Assembly: GCF_003833015.1 (NCBI RefSeq)
Contig: NZ_RJLQ01000007.1
Span: forward strand, 62,001 to 126,000
Source: Clostridium sp. E02
GTDB taxonomy: Bacteria > Bacillota > Clostridia > Lachnospirales > Lachnospiraceae
Direction: 5' to 3'
DNA length: 64,000 bases
The translations under genes were made by a program, and so were the position numbers. Below, one piece after another: positions 17,656 through 26,263 of this stretch. Position 1 is the first letter of the stretch. Every line of letters starts with the position of its first letter. Below the pieces are notes generated by a model. The model worked only from the letters and a program-made list of their open reading frames with translations, had not been told where the DNA came from and did no database searches.

Positions 17656-17820
17656 ATGCAAAATCCATGGAACAAAAACAATTCTTTCCATAATTATCTC
17701 ACGCTTGGAATGAGTCTTGGTTTCTTATGTGCGGCAATCCTTAATAACTTAGGATTGGGATTGCTTATGGGGATATCATTAAGTTTCTTACTTAAAAAAG
17801 GCTACTTTAAAAGTAATTAG
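17656..17820 (+). CDS. 54-residue small membrane protein
   Basis: ATG at 17656 follows an AAAGGTG site by 6 bases; the frame runs 54 codons to TAG. The N-terminal 14 residues are polar (MQNPWNKNNSFHNY), followed by about 30 hydrophobic residues (LGMSLGFLCAAILNN...GLLMGISLSFLL) that form one long or two short membrane helices and a Lys-rich tail. A strong terminator follows. I do not recognise the family. It is divergent from ku and upstream of spore genes, so a spore membrane role is possible but unproven. Confidence 0.65.
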   Translation: MQNPWNKNNSFHNYLTLGMSLGFLCAAILNNLGLGLLMGISLSFLLKKGYFKSN

Positions 17821-17872
17821 TATTACATAACAAAACTGAATATTTGTATGATCCTTTTATGATATCTTTATA

Positions 17873-17901
17873 GCCGGCAGTAGAAACGAAAAACTGCCGG
17901 C
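17873..17901 (+). terminator. Terminator after the small membrane protein gene
   Basis: GCCGGCAG and CTGCCGGC pair perfectly around a 13-base loop, with a pyrimidine-rich CTCCCTATTTCTTTT tail. Confidence 0.65.
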
Positions 17902-17968
17902 CTCCCTATTTCTTTTCTTAATATCAGTTCTGATTCAGTATACGATCAAAAACTGACCTCACGGTCGA

Positions 17969-17996
17969 TCATATTCCCCTTAATTCTGCATATTAT
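17969..17996 (+). promoter_or_regulatory. Sigma-E-like sporulation promoter of the csp locus
   Basis: TCATATT at 17969 fits the sigma-E -35 consensus kmATATT, and CATATTAT at 17989 is close to CATACAnT, with a 13-base spacer. It lies about 40 bases before the decayed csp copy. No other promoter is evident before the intact csp genes, so they may depend on it. Confidence 0.45.
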
Positions 17997-18037
17997 AAAA
18001 CAAATACTCCTTTATAATTCAATCTGGAGGTTATCAT

Positions 18038-18636
18038 TTGGAAAAAATTCTGGAATCGGAACGATTCAGAGAAACCCTTTTTAAAATTCATCTTACAAAG
18101 GGGTCCTAATCGGCATAAATGATACAGGAATTGACTACACGCTCCATTCATATTTTTACCCCCACTCAAGAATCAACACAGAAATGATATGATAAAACCT
18201 GATATTGCCGCACCGTTTTATTACTCCTTCTCATAATAGAATTCCTTTTGCATAAATATATCATATATGCCATAGATTTCTAGCGGGAGAATTCTTGTGA
18301 ATAAAAATCTCGACAATAATTATATGACTTAATTATCAACGCAGGGAGTAAGTCAAAAGATTTAATCTTCTCTGGGGTTGTACCAGAGTCTGACCTCGTT
18401 AGCCTTTCGGAAAATGCTTATTGTTTCCAGGAATCTGATGTCGATTTAGGCGCAGCCGCTATGCTAATGGAATAGGGAAACGTTCGTGGAAATCCTCCAA
18501 CTCTGACTAGATTTGACATCAAGCGAATGCTGATACGGGCAACCCAGCATAAAGCAGGAAAACGTATCCAAATAATATTTGGGGGTATGGACAGTTAATG
18601 ATAAGTAACGTATTCAAACGTCTTTCAAACGTCTGA
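18038..18636 (+). pseudogene. Decayed Csp-family (subtilase) gene
   Basis: This 855-base stretch without an intact gene holds an ancient csp copy. It opens with CTGGAGG and a TTG start identical in context to the next gene, then jumps directly to the IGTIQRN block, indicating an internal deletion. Recognisable pieces in changing frames match the intact neighbours: GINDTGIDYT (Asp block), IKPDIAAP, FSGVVPESDL with CFQESDVDLG, RGNPPTLTRFDIKRMLIR, and a C-terminus GYGQLMISNVFKRLSNV ending in TGA at 18634. The pieces are out of normal order (the KPDIAAP block comes before the VVPES block), so rearrangement as well as deletion has occurred. It cannot make a protease. Confidence 0.85.
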
Positions 18637-18675
18637 CTTCCTACCAGGTAATGCAAAAAAACTGGAGGCATTCTT

Positions 18676-20349
18676 TTGGAAAAAATTCTGGATAATGACT
18701 ACTATGATCTTATTATTAATAATATAACCATACCGCCAGATGAGGATAAAAGTAATATTACTACAATCAATTTTAGACATTCTATAAAACATATTCCTGT
18801 TGGTGATGCAAATCCATGTTTACTTGGACAAAATCCTTATAACACGTTTCCAACACTCTACATCACCAATTCTACAATTAGTATTGAAAAATCAGGAATT
18901 GGTACGGTTCAGAGAAACCCATTCCTGAATCTAAAAGGCAGAGGCATTCTTGTTGGTATTATAGATACCGGCATTGATTACCGACATCCTGCTTTTTTAT
19001 ACAATGACGGGTCGACACGAATCCTTTCCATCTGGGATCAATCCATTCAAGATGGGACTATACCAGAAGGCTTTACGTTTGGTACGGAATATAGCAGAGA
19101 ATCGATTAACATCGCCTTAAAATCGGAAGATCCACTTGCCTTTGTCCCTACTACCGACACCAATGGACACGGTACCGCAATCGCCAGCATCATTGCAGGT
19201 TCCCCAAATCCAGAAAATGATTTCACCGGTGTAGTTCCTGAAGCAGAACTTTTGGTTGTTAAATTAAAAGAAGCCAAACAAAATTTAAAAGACATGTTAT
19301 TTGTACGTCCTGATGCTTTGTGTTTTCAAGAGACCGATATTATGCTCGGATTGCGTTATCTGGAAGACTATGCACAAAATGTAAGCCGTCCAATTGTAAT
19401 CTGTATTGCTCTCGGCAGCAGCCAGGGCGGTCATGATGGGAGTAGTGCTCTTAGTAACTATATCAATTATCTTACAAGACTTCAGGGAATAGATGTATCC
19501 ATTTCTGCTGGTAACGAAGGAAACAGCAGCAGACACTATTTTAATGCGACCACAAATCCACCTTACTACAACGATTTTGAATTCAGGGTAGGGGAACCAG
19601 ACAAGAAGTTTTTTATAGAAATCTGGTCCTATGCAGTCGGCAGACTATCAATTGATATATCCACCCCCAACAGAGAATCCACTCAATTGATTTATCCTTC
19701 CATCGGATCATGTCAGCAGTTTAACTTTATTTTCACACAAAGTAAACTATGGGTAAATAATTTTATTTTTGAAGAAGAAACTGGGGATCAGCTCATCTTA
19801 ATTCGTTTGCTGGATCCACTTCCTGGAGTCTGGAGAATCAGAGTGCAGAGCATCGGAAATGGACCCATCTCCTTTCATTCCTGGATGCCTGCCGGAACTC
19901 TTATTTCCAATGAAACATTTTTCCTGACTCCAAATCCAGATACCACTATAACTTCGCCAGGAAATGGCATCAATCAACTAACCGTGACTGCATACAACCA
20001 GTTTAATGATGGAATCCTCATCGAATCCAGCCGTGGTTATACCAGAAATGGCTTGGTAAAGCCAGATGTTGCAGCTCCAGGATTTCAGCTTCCCTGCGCT
20101 CTTCCTAAAAATAGATATGGAACACTAACAGGAACTGGAGCTTCCGCTGCACATACAACTGGGGCGATTGCCATGATCATGGAATGGGGAATTCCCAGGG
20201 GAAATTATACAACGATAACAGGCAATGACATCAACCGACTAATCATACGAGGCGCCAGACGGGAAACTTCCATCGTATACCCAAATAATATCTGGGGATA
20301 TGGAAAGTTAGATGTAACTAACCTTTTCCGAAGACTAACCAATATTTAA
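18676..20349 (+). CDS. Csp-family germination pseudoprotease 1 (CspA/CspC-like)
   Basis: 557 residues, subtilisin family S8 in the clostridial Csp form: an N-terminal prodomain (1-90), the protease core, and an inserted jelly-roll domain at about 295-420. The catalytic Asp (DTGIDY near 101) and His (NGHGT near 160) are kept, but the serine block reads GTGASAAH where GTSxSAA is expected, so the nucleophile at residue 488 is Gly. It is therefore a pseudoprotease. In C. difficile, CspC also has Gly at this place and acts as a germinant-signal protein that controls the active CspB. The start is TTG at 18676, 9 bases after CTGGAGG. The next paralogue follows 38 bases downstream. Confidence 0.88.
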   Translation: MEKILDNDYYDLIINNITIPPDEDKSNITTINFRHSIKHIPVGDANPCLLGQNPYNTFPTLYITNSTISIEKSGIGTVQRNPFLNLKGRGILVGIIDTGIDYRHPAFLYNDGSTRILSIWDQSIQDGTIPEGFTFGTEYSRESINIALKSEDPLAFVPTTDTNGHGTAIASIIAGSPNPENDFTGVVPEAELLVVKLKEAKQNLKDMLFVRPDALCFQETDIMLGLRYLEDYAQNVSRPIVICIALGSSQGGHDGSSALSNYINYLTRLQGIDVSISAGNEGNSSRHYFNATTNPPYYNDFEFRVGEPDKKFFIEIWSYAVGRLSIDISTPNRESTQLIYPSIGSCQQFNFIFTQSKLWVNNFIFEEETGDQLILIRLLDPLPGVWRIRVQSIGNGPISFHSWMPAGTLISNETFFLTPNPDTTITSPGNGINQLTVTAYNQFNDGILIESSRGYTRNGLVKPDVAAPGFQLPCALPKNRYGTLTGTGASAAHTTGAIAMIMEWGIPRGNYTTITGNDINRLIIRGARRETSIVYPNNIWGYGKLDVTNLFRRLTNI

Positions 20350-20387
20350 TGAAATCATATAAAATCGAAGAGATAGGAGGTCTGTAT

Positions 20388-22061
20388 ATGAACAAAATTC
20401 TAGACAATCAATATTACGACCTGATCATCAATAACATTTCTGTCTCTGATGTTGATACCGGTGATAACATTACCTATCTAAATGAACGCTCTTCCCTTCT
20501 TCATGTGAAAAAAGACGAGAAGCAGCCTTGCGATTTAGGCATCTCCCCCTATAATGCGTTCCCATCTCTTTATACTCTGGAATCTACCATAAGCATTGAA
20601 AAGTCAGGAATCGGAACGGTTCATAGAAACTCTTCTCTCAGGCTTTTTGGTGAAGGGATTCTTATCGGACTCATCGATACTGGTATCGATTATCAGCATA
20701 CCGTTTTTAAGAACACGGACGACACTACAAGAATAATATCCATTTGGGATCAAACCATACAAAGTGGTACTCCACCAGAAGATTTTACCTTTGGAAGTGA
20801 ATACAGCAAAGCTCAGATTAATCTTGCCTTGGCATCACAGGACCCCCTTTCCATCGTCCCTTCCGTGGATTTAAACGGTCATGGAACTGCTTTGGCAAGT
20901 ATCATTGCCGGACGTGAGAATTTGGAACATACCTTTACTGGTATTGTCCCTGAATCGGAACTTATCGTAGTAAAATTAAAACAGGCAAAAGAAAATTTAA
21001 AAGATATTTTCTTAGTCCCAAAGGATGCTGTCTGCTATCAGGAATCTGATATCGTATTGGGAGTACGATATCTGCTCTTATCCGCACAAAAACTTCGTAA
21101 GCCAATTGTAATCTGCATTGCTATGGGAAGCAGTCAGGGCGGGCATGATGGAAGCAGTGTATTAAGCAGTTATTTAACTTATCTTGTCCAACTGCCCGGA
21201 ATCGGTGTATCCGTATCTGCCGGCAACGAAGGAAACAAGCGCAGGCATTATTTTAACAGCACCTCCGTTCCCCCATACTATAATAACTTTGAATTAAGAA
21301 TTGGGGAACAAGAGAAAGAATTATGGATGGAAATTTGGCCCTATGCACCAGAAAGGATCTCCATAGACATTTCTTCACCCATTCGGGAATCCACCCAACG
21401 GGTTTACCCCACAATTGGTGATTGCAGGGAATTTAATTTTATCTTCAATAAAAGTAATATCTATGTCAATAACATCGTCTTTGAAGAAGAGACCGGTGAC
21501 CAGCTAATTTTAATCCGTTTTTTTAATCCCAATTCCGGAGTCTGGTATTTAAGGGCTGAAAGTCTGGAAAATGAGCCATTTTCCTTTCACTGTTGGTTAC
21601 CAAACGGCGATTTAATATCCAATGATACATTTTTTCTAAACCCAAATCCAGACACTACAATTACCTCACCTGGAAACGGTGCACAACAGTTGACTGTTAC
21701 TGCTTATAATCAGTTTAATGACAGCATTCTACCTGAGTCTAGCAGAGGGTATACCCGTATCGGATTGGTAAAACCTGACATTGCAGCACCAGGCTTCCAG
21801 GTTCCCTGTGCACTTCCAGGAAACTTGTACGGAACCATTACTGGTACAGGCGCTGCCAGTGCACATGCAGCAGGTATTATCGCTATGGTTCTGGAATGGG
21901 CGATACCAAGAGGTAACTATCCTTCCATGACCGGTTATAATGTCAACCGGCTGATCATAAGAAGCGCAGACCGGAATGAGAAAGAAGTATATCCCAACAA
22001 TGTGTGGGGATACGGTCGCATTAATGTGAACAACATATTCATACAACTTGCTAAATTCTAA
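20388..22061 (+). CDS. Csp-family germination pseudoprotease 2 (CspA/CspC-like)
   Basis: 557 residues, the same length and layout as the upstream paralogue. Prodomain, core with DTGIDY and NGHGT, jelly-roll insertion, and a C-terminus ending YPNNVWGYGRINV. The serine block is GTGAASAH, again with Gly at residue 488 instead of Ser. The start at 20388 follows AGGAGG by 7 bases; an in-frame ATG at 20349 overlaps the previous stop and has no site of its own. The pair arose by tandem duplication, together with the decayed third copy upstream. No intact Csp protease with a catalytic Ser is in the window, so the active partner must be elsewhere. Confidence 0.88.
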   Translation: MNKILDNQYYDLIINNISVSDVDTGDNITYLNERSSLLHVKKDEKQPCDLGISPYNAFPSLYTLESTISIEKSGIGTVHRNSSLRLFGEGILIGLIDTGIDYQHTVFKNTDDTTRIISIWDQTIQSGTPPEDFTFGSEYSKAQINLALASQDPLSIVPSVDLNGHGTALASIIAGRENLEHTFTGIVPESELIVVKLKQAKENLKDIFLVPKDAVCYQESDIVLGVRYLLLSAQKLRKPIVICIAMGSSQGGHDGSSVLSSYLTYLVQLPGIGVSVSAGNEGNKRRHYFNSTSVPPYYNNFELRIGEQEKELWMEIWPYAPERISIDISSPIRESTQRVYPTIGDCREFNFIFNKSNIYVNNIVFEEETGDQLILIRFFNPNSGVWYLRAESLENEPFSFHCWLPNGDLISNDTFFLNPNPDTTITSPGNGAQQLTVTAYNQFNDSILPESSRGYTRIGLVKPDIAAPGFQVPCALPGNLYGTITGTGAASAHAAGIIAMVLEWAIPRGNYPSMTGYNVNRLIIRSADRNEKEVYPNNVWGYGRINVNNIFIQLAKF

Positions 22062-22209
22062 CGCAGAGACTGCCAGTGCACCCTGTGAAACTTCTTCCGC
22101 TTGATCCCATCTATTTGTAACAATGCACAGTTTTTATCAGAAAATTTGTTACTTATTTTTAAATCAACTTGTGTTTTTAACACATACTACAAATGATAGG
22201 AGGTATCAC

Positions 22210-23205
22210 ATGTTTCCTGATAAAATTTATTATGAACCTGCAGCTCTGGATTATGAACTCGGGCGGCTTTTAAAAGAAAAATACAATGCGATTCCCTGGA
22301 TTCCCATTGAAAGTCACAATAAAATAGACGAACTCCGTACCAGTCCCAATAAAGATTTCACATTATTGAAAAAACATCTCATCATAGGCGTTCGAAAAAC
22401 ACACAAATACGTCCCCAATCATAAGGTGTCAGATTTTCTGGTCCCCTATACTTCATCTGGATGTACTGCAATGTGCCATTACTGCTATCTTGTCTGTAAT
22501 TATAACAAGTGTGCCTATCTACGGCTATTTGTAAATCGGGAACAAATGTTGAAAAAAATTATAGATCATCAGGCAAAATCTATTCGAGAAAACACATATG
22601 AAATCGGCAGCAACAGTGACTTGATTTTGGAAAATACCATAACTGATAATTTAAGTTGGACCATTGAGGCCTTTGCTAAAAACAACAAGGGATTTCTTAC
22701 GTTTCCTACAAAATTTAATCAAGTTGATCCCCTGTTAGGACTTCATCACGGGGGACGTATTATTGTAAGAATGAGTGTGAATCCACAGTCAATTATAAGT
22801 GATTTTGAACCAGGTACTTCAAGTCTAAACGCCAGAATCACTGCATTAAATAAAATGAGCGAAGATGGATATCGGGTTGGGATACTCATCGCACCCGTCA
22901 TCTTAACAGAAAATTGGAAACACTTGTATTCTGAGTTCATTACCATTCTTTCCCAGCAGCTGACTGAAAAGGTAAAGCGGACTGCTCTGATTGAAATTAT
23001 TTTTATGACTTATAGTTATGTTCATAATGCGATTAATTCAGAAGCATTCCCAGACGCAGTTCCCCTATATAACAAAGAACAAATGACCGGTCGTGGTCGG
23101 GGGAAATATTGTTATCGAAATGATTTACGAACGGATGGAGAAATATTTTTAAGAAATCAATTGGAAGAAAAATTAAAAGAAATGACAATTTTATATATCG
23201 TTTAA
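22210..23205 (+). CDS. splB: Spore photoproduct lyase (radical SAM)
   Basis: 331 residues. It carries the radical SAM cluster motif CTAMCHYC (Cys85, Cys89, Cys92) and the family blocks SGCTAMCHYCYL, FEPGTSSLNAR and GKYCYRN. It repairs the spore photoproduct thymine dimer in DNA during germination. The start at 22210 has AGGAGG 6 bases upstream; an in-frame ATG at 22123 has no such site. In the Bacillus enzyme a Cys (C141, in ACTSD) donates the hydrogen atom; the aligned position here is Ser134 (GSNSD), while two other cysteines (96, 101) follow the cluster motif. A CATACTA element 17 bases before the start codon resembles a sigma-G -10, but I see no good -35. Confidence 0.9.
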   Translation: MFPDKIYYEPAALDYELGRLLKEKYNAIPWIPIESHNKIDELRTSPNKDFTLLKKHLIIGVRKTHKYVPNHKVSDFLVPYTSSGCTAMCHYCYLVCNYNKCAYLRLFVNREQMLKKIIDHQAKSIRENTYEIGSNSDLILENTITDNLSWTIEAFAKNNKGFLTFPTKFNQVDPLLGLHHGGRIIVRMSVNPQSIISDFEPGTSSLNARITALNKMSEDGYRVGILIAPVILTENWKHLYSEFITILSQQLTEKVKRTALIEIIFMTYSYVHNAINSEAFPDAVPLYNKEQMTGRGRGKYCYRNDLRTDGEIFLRNQLEEKLKEMTILYIV

Positions 23206-23235
23206 GTTTACGAAATCCAAAATCTTAATCCTCCT

Positions 23236-23263
23236 TTGCAGAAAGCATAAGATATGATATAAT
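23236..23263 (+). promoter_or_regulatory. Promoter of lgt
   Basis: TTGCAG at 23236 and TATAAT at 23258 with a 16-base spacer, 43 bases before the lgt start. Confidence 0.6.
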
Positions 23264-23306
23264 AAAACGGTTTCAAACTAAAGCTTAGAAAAGGAATCGT
23301 ATTCTT

Positions 23307-24065
23307 ATGCATAATGACTTGTTTACAATAGGGAGGCTTACGTTTCACGGCTATGGTCTTATGATTGGATTGGGGATCCTTGCTGCTTATTGGACCTCTG
23401 AATACCGTGCTAGAAAACATTTGCTAGATCCTGATCATCTGTTTTATTTATTGATCTATGGCGCAGGATTTGGATTTGTCAGTGCTAAACTTTTATACTA
23501 TATGACAATTTTAGATGACATTATAAAAGACCCTGGTTTGTTGTTAAATCTCTCAGGAGGGTTCGTTGTCTATGGAGGAATTATCGGAGGGATTTTAGCC
23601 GGATATGTCTACTGCCGGATAAAGAGAATCGACTTTTTAAAATATTTAGATCTGGTGGTTCCTTCCATCGCTCTAGCCCAAGGTTTTGGAAGAATCGGCT
23701 GCCTTCTTGCTGGATGCTGTTATGGAGTAGAATCCAATCTGCCTATTTCAATTACCTTCCAAAGTTCCCAGTTTGCTCCCAATGGAGTTGCTTTGTTTCC
23801 TACGCAGATCGCATCCAGTGCCTTCAATTTTTTAAACTGTTTTCTCCTATTGGCTTTGAGTAGAAAAGAACGACCTTCCGGACAAATCAGTGCATTCTAT
23901 CTGATCTTTTATAGTCTGGGGCGGTTTGCCATTGAGTTCTTCCGTGGAGATATGATCCGTGGTTCCGTCGGTTTCTTTTCTACCTCCCAATTTATCTCAC
24001 TGTTTGCAGCCATGGCAGGCTTCTTTCTATTATGGAAAACGACCAGAAAAAGCAAAACAACATGA
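23307..24065 (+). CDS. lgt: Prolipoprotein diacylglyceryl transferase
   Basis: 252 residues, polytopic membrane protein with about seven helices. Family signatures: GGFVVYGGIIGG around 92 and GRIGCLLAGCCYG around 130, containing the essential Arg, and GRFAIEFFRGD near the end. It moves diacylglycerol from phosphatidylglycerol to the lipobox Cys of prolipoproteins, for example the binding proteins at 38 and 43 kb of this window. Single-gene unit with its own promoter and a terminator directly after. Confidence 0.93.
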   Translation: MHNDLFTIGRLTFHGYGLMIGLGILAAYWTSEYRARKHLLDPDHLFYLLIYGAGFGFVSAKLLYYMTILDDIIKDPGLLLNLSGGFVVYGGIIGGILAGYVYCRIKRIDFLKYLDLVVPSIALAQGFGRIGCLLAGCCYGVESNLPISITFQSSQFAPNGVALFPTQIASSAFNFLNCFLLLALSRKERPSGQISAFYLIFYSLGRFAIEFFRGDMIRGSVGFFSTSQFISLFAAMAGFFLLWKTTRKSKTT

Positions 24066-24081
24066 TACGGATACCTATCGT

Positions 24082-24107
24082 CTTCCTTGCCACAAGGAAG
24101 GCTTTTT
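24082..24107 (+). terminator. Terminator between lgt and the LysR gene
   Basis: CTTCCTTG and CAAGGAAG pair perfectly around CCA, followed by GCTTTTT. It separates two convergent genes. Confidence 0.85.
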
Positions 24108-24115
24108 CTATCAAT

Positions 24116-25030
24116 TCAAAAGAGCCCATTGTACCTTGGCATAGGATAATCCAGTTCATAACTCCGACACAGATCGATAAATGATTCAAGTGTTTTGGTT
24201 AAAAGTTTATCTTTATGATGAGTGATATAAAAGCAACGCTTAAACTCAATCCCCTCAACCTCCAATGCATAAACTAATTTTTTCTCTAAGGGTCCAGAAA
24301 CCATTCTTCTTGGAACAACGGCGATTCCCAGGCCATGAATCACTGCATTGACCAAAGCAGTGGTACTCATTCCCTCCCAGACTGGATTGATGGTAATTCC
24401 ATTCCGTTCCATCGCTTCCTCAAAAACTTCCCTGGTTCCACTTCCATGTTCCCTTAAGAGAAATTTCTGTTGGCGAAATGCTTCTTTTGTTAATACCTCC
24501 CCTAGAGTAAAAGGGAAACGGGCGGGTGCTATGACAGCCAGCGAATCTTCCATGTAGGGCTCAGCGATTAGGGAAGCTTCATGAATTGGACGTTCTACAA
24601 AGGCAACATCTAGCTCATTGTTAAGAAGCTTCTGCTCTAATTGAAGGGAAGCTCCAATAAACACCTGGACATTCGCTTTTGGGTGCATAACGGAAAATGC
24701 CTCTACATAACTGGGCATAAACTGGGAACCGATGGTAATACTAGCACCTACCCGAATTGGCCCAATAAAATCCCAGTTGCGGATTCCTTTTTCCATATCG
24801 TCAAAAAGTGCAGAGATACGCTGGGAATATTCCAAGAACTGTTTTCCTGCCTCGGTTAAGTACAAACGTTTGGAAATACGGTCAAAGAGACTAATCCCAT
24901 AATATTTCTCCAATTCTTTTATGGCAACCGATACAGAAGGCTGTGTCATATAGAGTTGTTTTGCGGCCCCAGTTATACTGTTATTACACTCACATACCTT
25001 TAAAAATATTCTCAAATGTCGAATCGACAT
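24116..25030 (-). CDS. LysR-family regulator of the chromate transporter genes
   Basis: 304 residues. The N-terminal winged HTH is MSIRHLRIFLKVCECNNSITGAAKQL with QPSVSVAIKELEKYYGISLFDR, followed by a type 2 periplasmic-binding-like effector domain from about 90. It is divergent from the operon starting at 25177, with a 146-base shared control region that contains an inverted repeat typical of LysR boxes. Likely controls the transporter pair; the inducer is unknown. Confidence 0.88.
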   Translation of the reverse strand: MSIRHLRIFLKVCECNNSITGAAKQLYMTQPSVSVAIKELEKYYGISLFDRISKRLYLTEAGKQFLEYSQRISALFDDMEKGIRNWDFIGPIRVGASITIGSQFMPSYVEAFSVMHPKANVQVFIGASLQLEQKLLNNELDVAFVERPIHEASLIAEPYMEDSLAVIAPARFPFTLGEVLTKEAFRQQKFLLREHGSGTREVFEEAMERNGITINPVWEGMSTTALVNAVIHGLGIAVVPRRMVSGPLEKKLVYALEVEGIEFKRCFYITHHKDKLLTKTLESFIDLCRSYELDYPMPRYNGLF

Positions 25031-25091
25031 GTTTTCTCCCCTTATACATAGGTAAATCCATATGTTTTTAATAAGATTATACTATTTTCAT

Positions 25092-25112
25092 TATAACGTT
25101 TCAAGTGTTATA
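25092..25112 (+). promoter_or_regulatory. LysR-type box
   Basis: TATAAC and GTTATA form an inverted repeat with a 9-base spacer, matching the T-N11-A pattern, midway between the divergent LysR gene and its presumed target operon. The TATACT overlapping the right arm could be the operon -10. Confidence 0.5.
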
Positions 25113-25176
25113 CTTAAATCAACGACGAATGATAACGGATTCATTTGTTTACTCTATCTACAGGAAGGAATTCTTT

Positions 25177-25683
25177 ATGAAATATTTAATTAAATCAGGA
25201 AATCTCTATCAGATTGATAACGGACGTCCTGGTTCCAAACTCGCTTGTTTAAAAACCCCATTTTATCCTGTAAAAAAAACCATTCTTTCTCCAGATGGTG
25301 AGGTCAGACTGATTGCAGATGTACAACGTGCAGAGAATACAGGGAAAATCCGTGAACGCATCTACACCCTTATGGATCCTTTGAATCAGGTGGTTCTAAC
25401 TGGACATCCTACTTATAATGAACAACATGTAGCTTTAAATGCCCCTCGGATTAACCACATTAAACTTTATATGAACCACAAAGTTTATGAATTGTCTATG
25501 AAAGATAACTTGGAATGTAACTTGGTAGATCAAAGAAACTGGAACGTTGCCAAACTGGTTCATAACGAAAAAAGCGGAGGCTGGTTATTAGAGGCTGATC
25601 CCGTCTTTTCTCCTTATATCCTGATGGGACTCTTTCTCTTCTGCCGCTATCTGGATAAAGAAAATGAATTTATTATGGCATAA
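25177..25683 (+). CDS. Uncharacterised protein ahead of the chromate transporters, Tubby/LURP-like
   Basis: 168 residues. Soluble, mostly beta-sheet in character, with repeating short hydrophobic strands (MKYLIKSGNLYQI, RERIYTLMDP, IKLYMNHKVYELSM) and a hydrophobic C-terminal helix SPYILMGLFLFCRYLDKENEF. This layout resembles the Tubby C-terminal / LURP-one-like beta barrel with its central helix, but no diagnostic motif proves it. The start at 25177 follows GGAAGGA; an upstream in-frame ATG at 25105 overlaps the LysR box and is rejected. It is followed by the transporter gene after 13 bases. Confidence 0.7.
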   Translation: MKYLIKSGNLYQIDNGRPGSKLACLKTPFYPVKKTILSPDGEVRLIADVQRAENTGKIRERIYTLMDPLNQVVLTGHPTYNEQHVALNAPRINHIKLYMNHKVYELSMKDNLECNLVDQRNWNVAKLVHNEKSGGWLLEADPVFSPYILMGLFLFCRYLDKENEFIMA

Positions 25684-25696
25684 GAAAGGAACACAA

Positions 25697-26263
25697 ATGG
25701 ACGGAAAAGTCCTAAGGAAACTATTTTTCTCTACTTTATATTTAAGTACATTTACATTCGGAGGTGGGTATGTAATCGTTACCCTTCTAAAAAAGAAATT
25801 TGTAGATGAACTAAATTGGATCAATGAAGAAGAAATGATGGATCTGGTTGCGATTGCTCAATCCGCCCCAGGTGCCATTGCAGTCAACGGTGCGGTTGTT
25901 GTGGGCTATAAATTAGCTGGACTCCCTGGTGTCTTATGTGCTATTTTAGGAGCGGTCATCCCCCCATTTTTTATTCTCACCACACTCTCATTCTTTTACG
26001 ATGTGTTTAAAGAAAACAGGATGATACAAGCTTTACTAAACGGAATGAAAGCAGGCGTTGGAGCCGTTATCCTATCCGTGGTTTATGATATGGGAAAAGG
26101 CGTTGTCGAAGAAAAAAAGCCATTGCTATTACTAATGATGGCTGGCGCATTTATTGCAAGTTATTACTTTCGAGTCAATGTTATTTACGTTATACTTTGT
26201 GCCGCCTTAATCGGTATTATAGGGGTCTTTTTTAATAAACACAGAAAAGAGGCTTACAAATGA
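25697..26263 (+). CDS. chrA: Chromate transporter, N-terminal half-type subunit
   Basis: 188 residues, about five or six membrane helices. The CHR-domain motif FTFGGGYVIVTLL near the N-terminus and SAPGAIAVNGAVVVG are both present. Two short CHR proteins form the equivalent of the long ChrA, which exports chromate by coupling to protons; in many anaerobes the true substrate is unknown. The start at 25697 has AAAGGA 6 bases upstream. Overlaps its partner by 4 bases. Confidence 0.88.
   Translation: MDGKVLRKLFFSTLYLSTFTFGGGYVIVTLLKKKFVDELNWINEEEMMDLVAIAQSAPGAIAVNGAVVVGYKLAGLPGVLCAILGAVIPPFFILTTLSFFYDVFKENRMIQALLNGMKAGVGAVILSVVYDMGKGVVEEKKPLLLLMMAGAFIASYYFRVNVIYVILCAALIGIIGVFFNKHRKEAYK

Noticed and set aside
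18676-22061. Active serine proteases
   Set aside because: The serine block has Gly at the nucleophile position in both genes, so I call them pseudoproteases.
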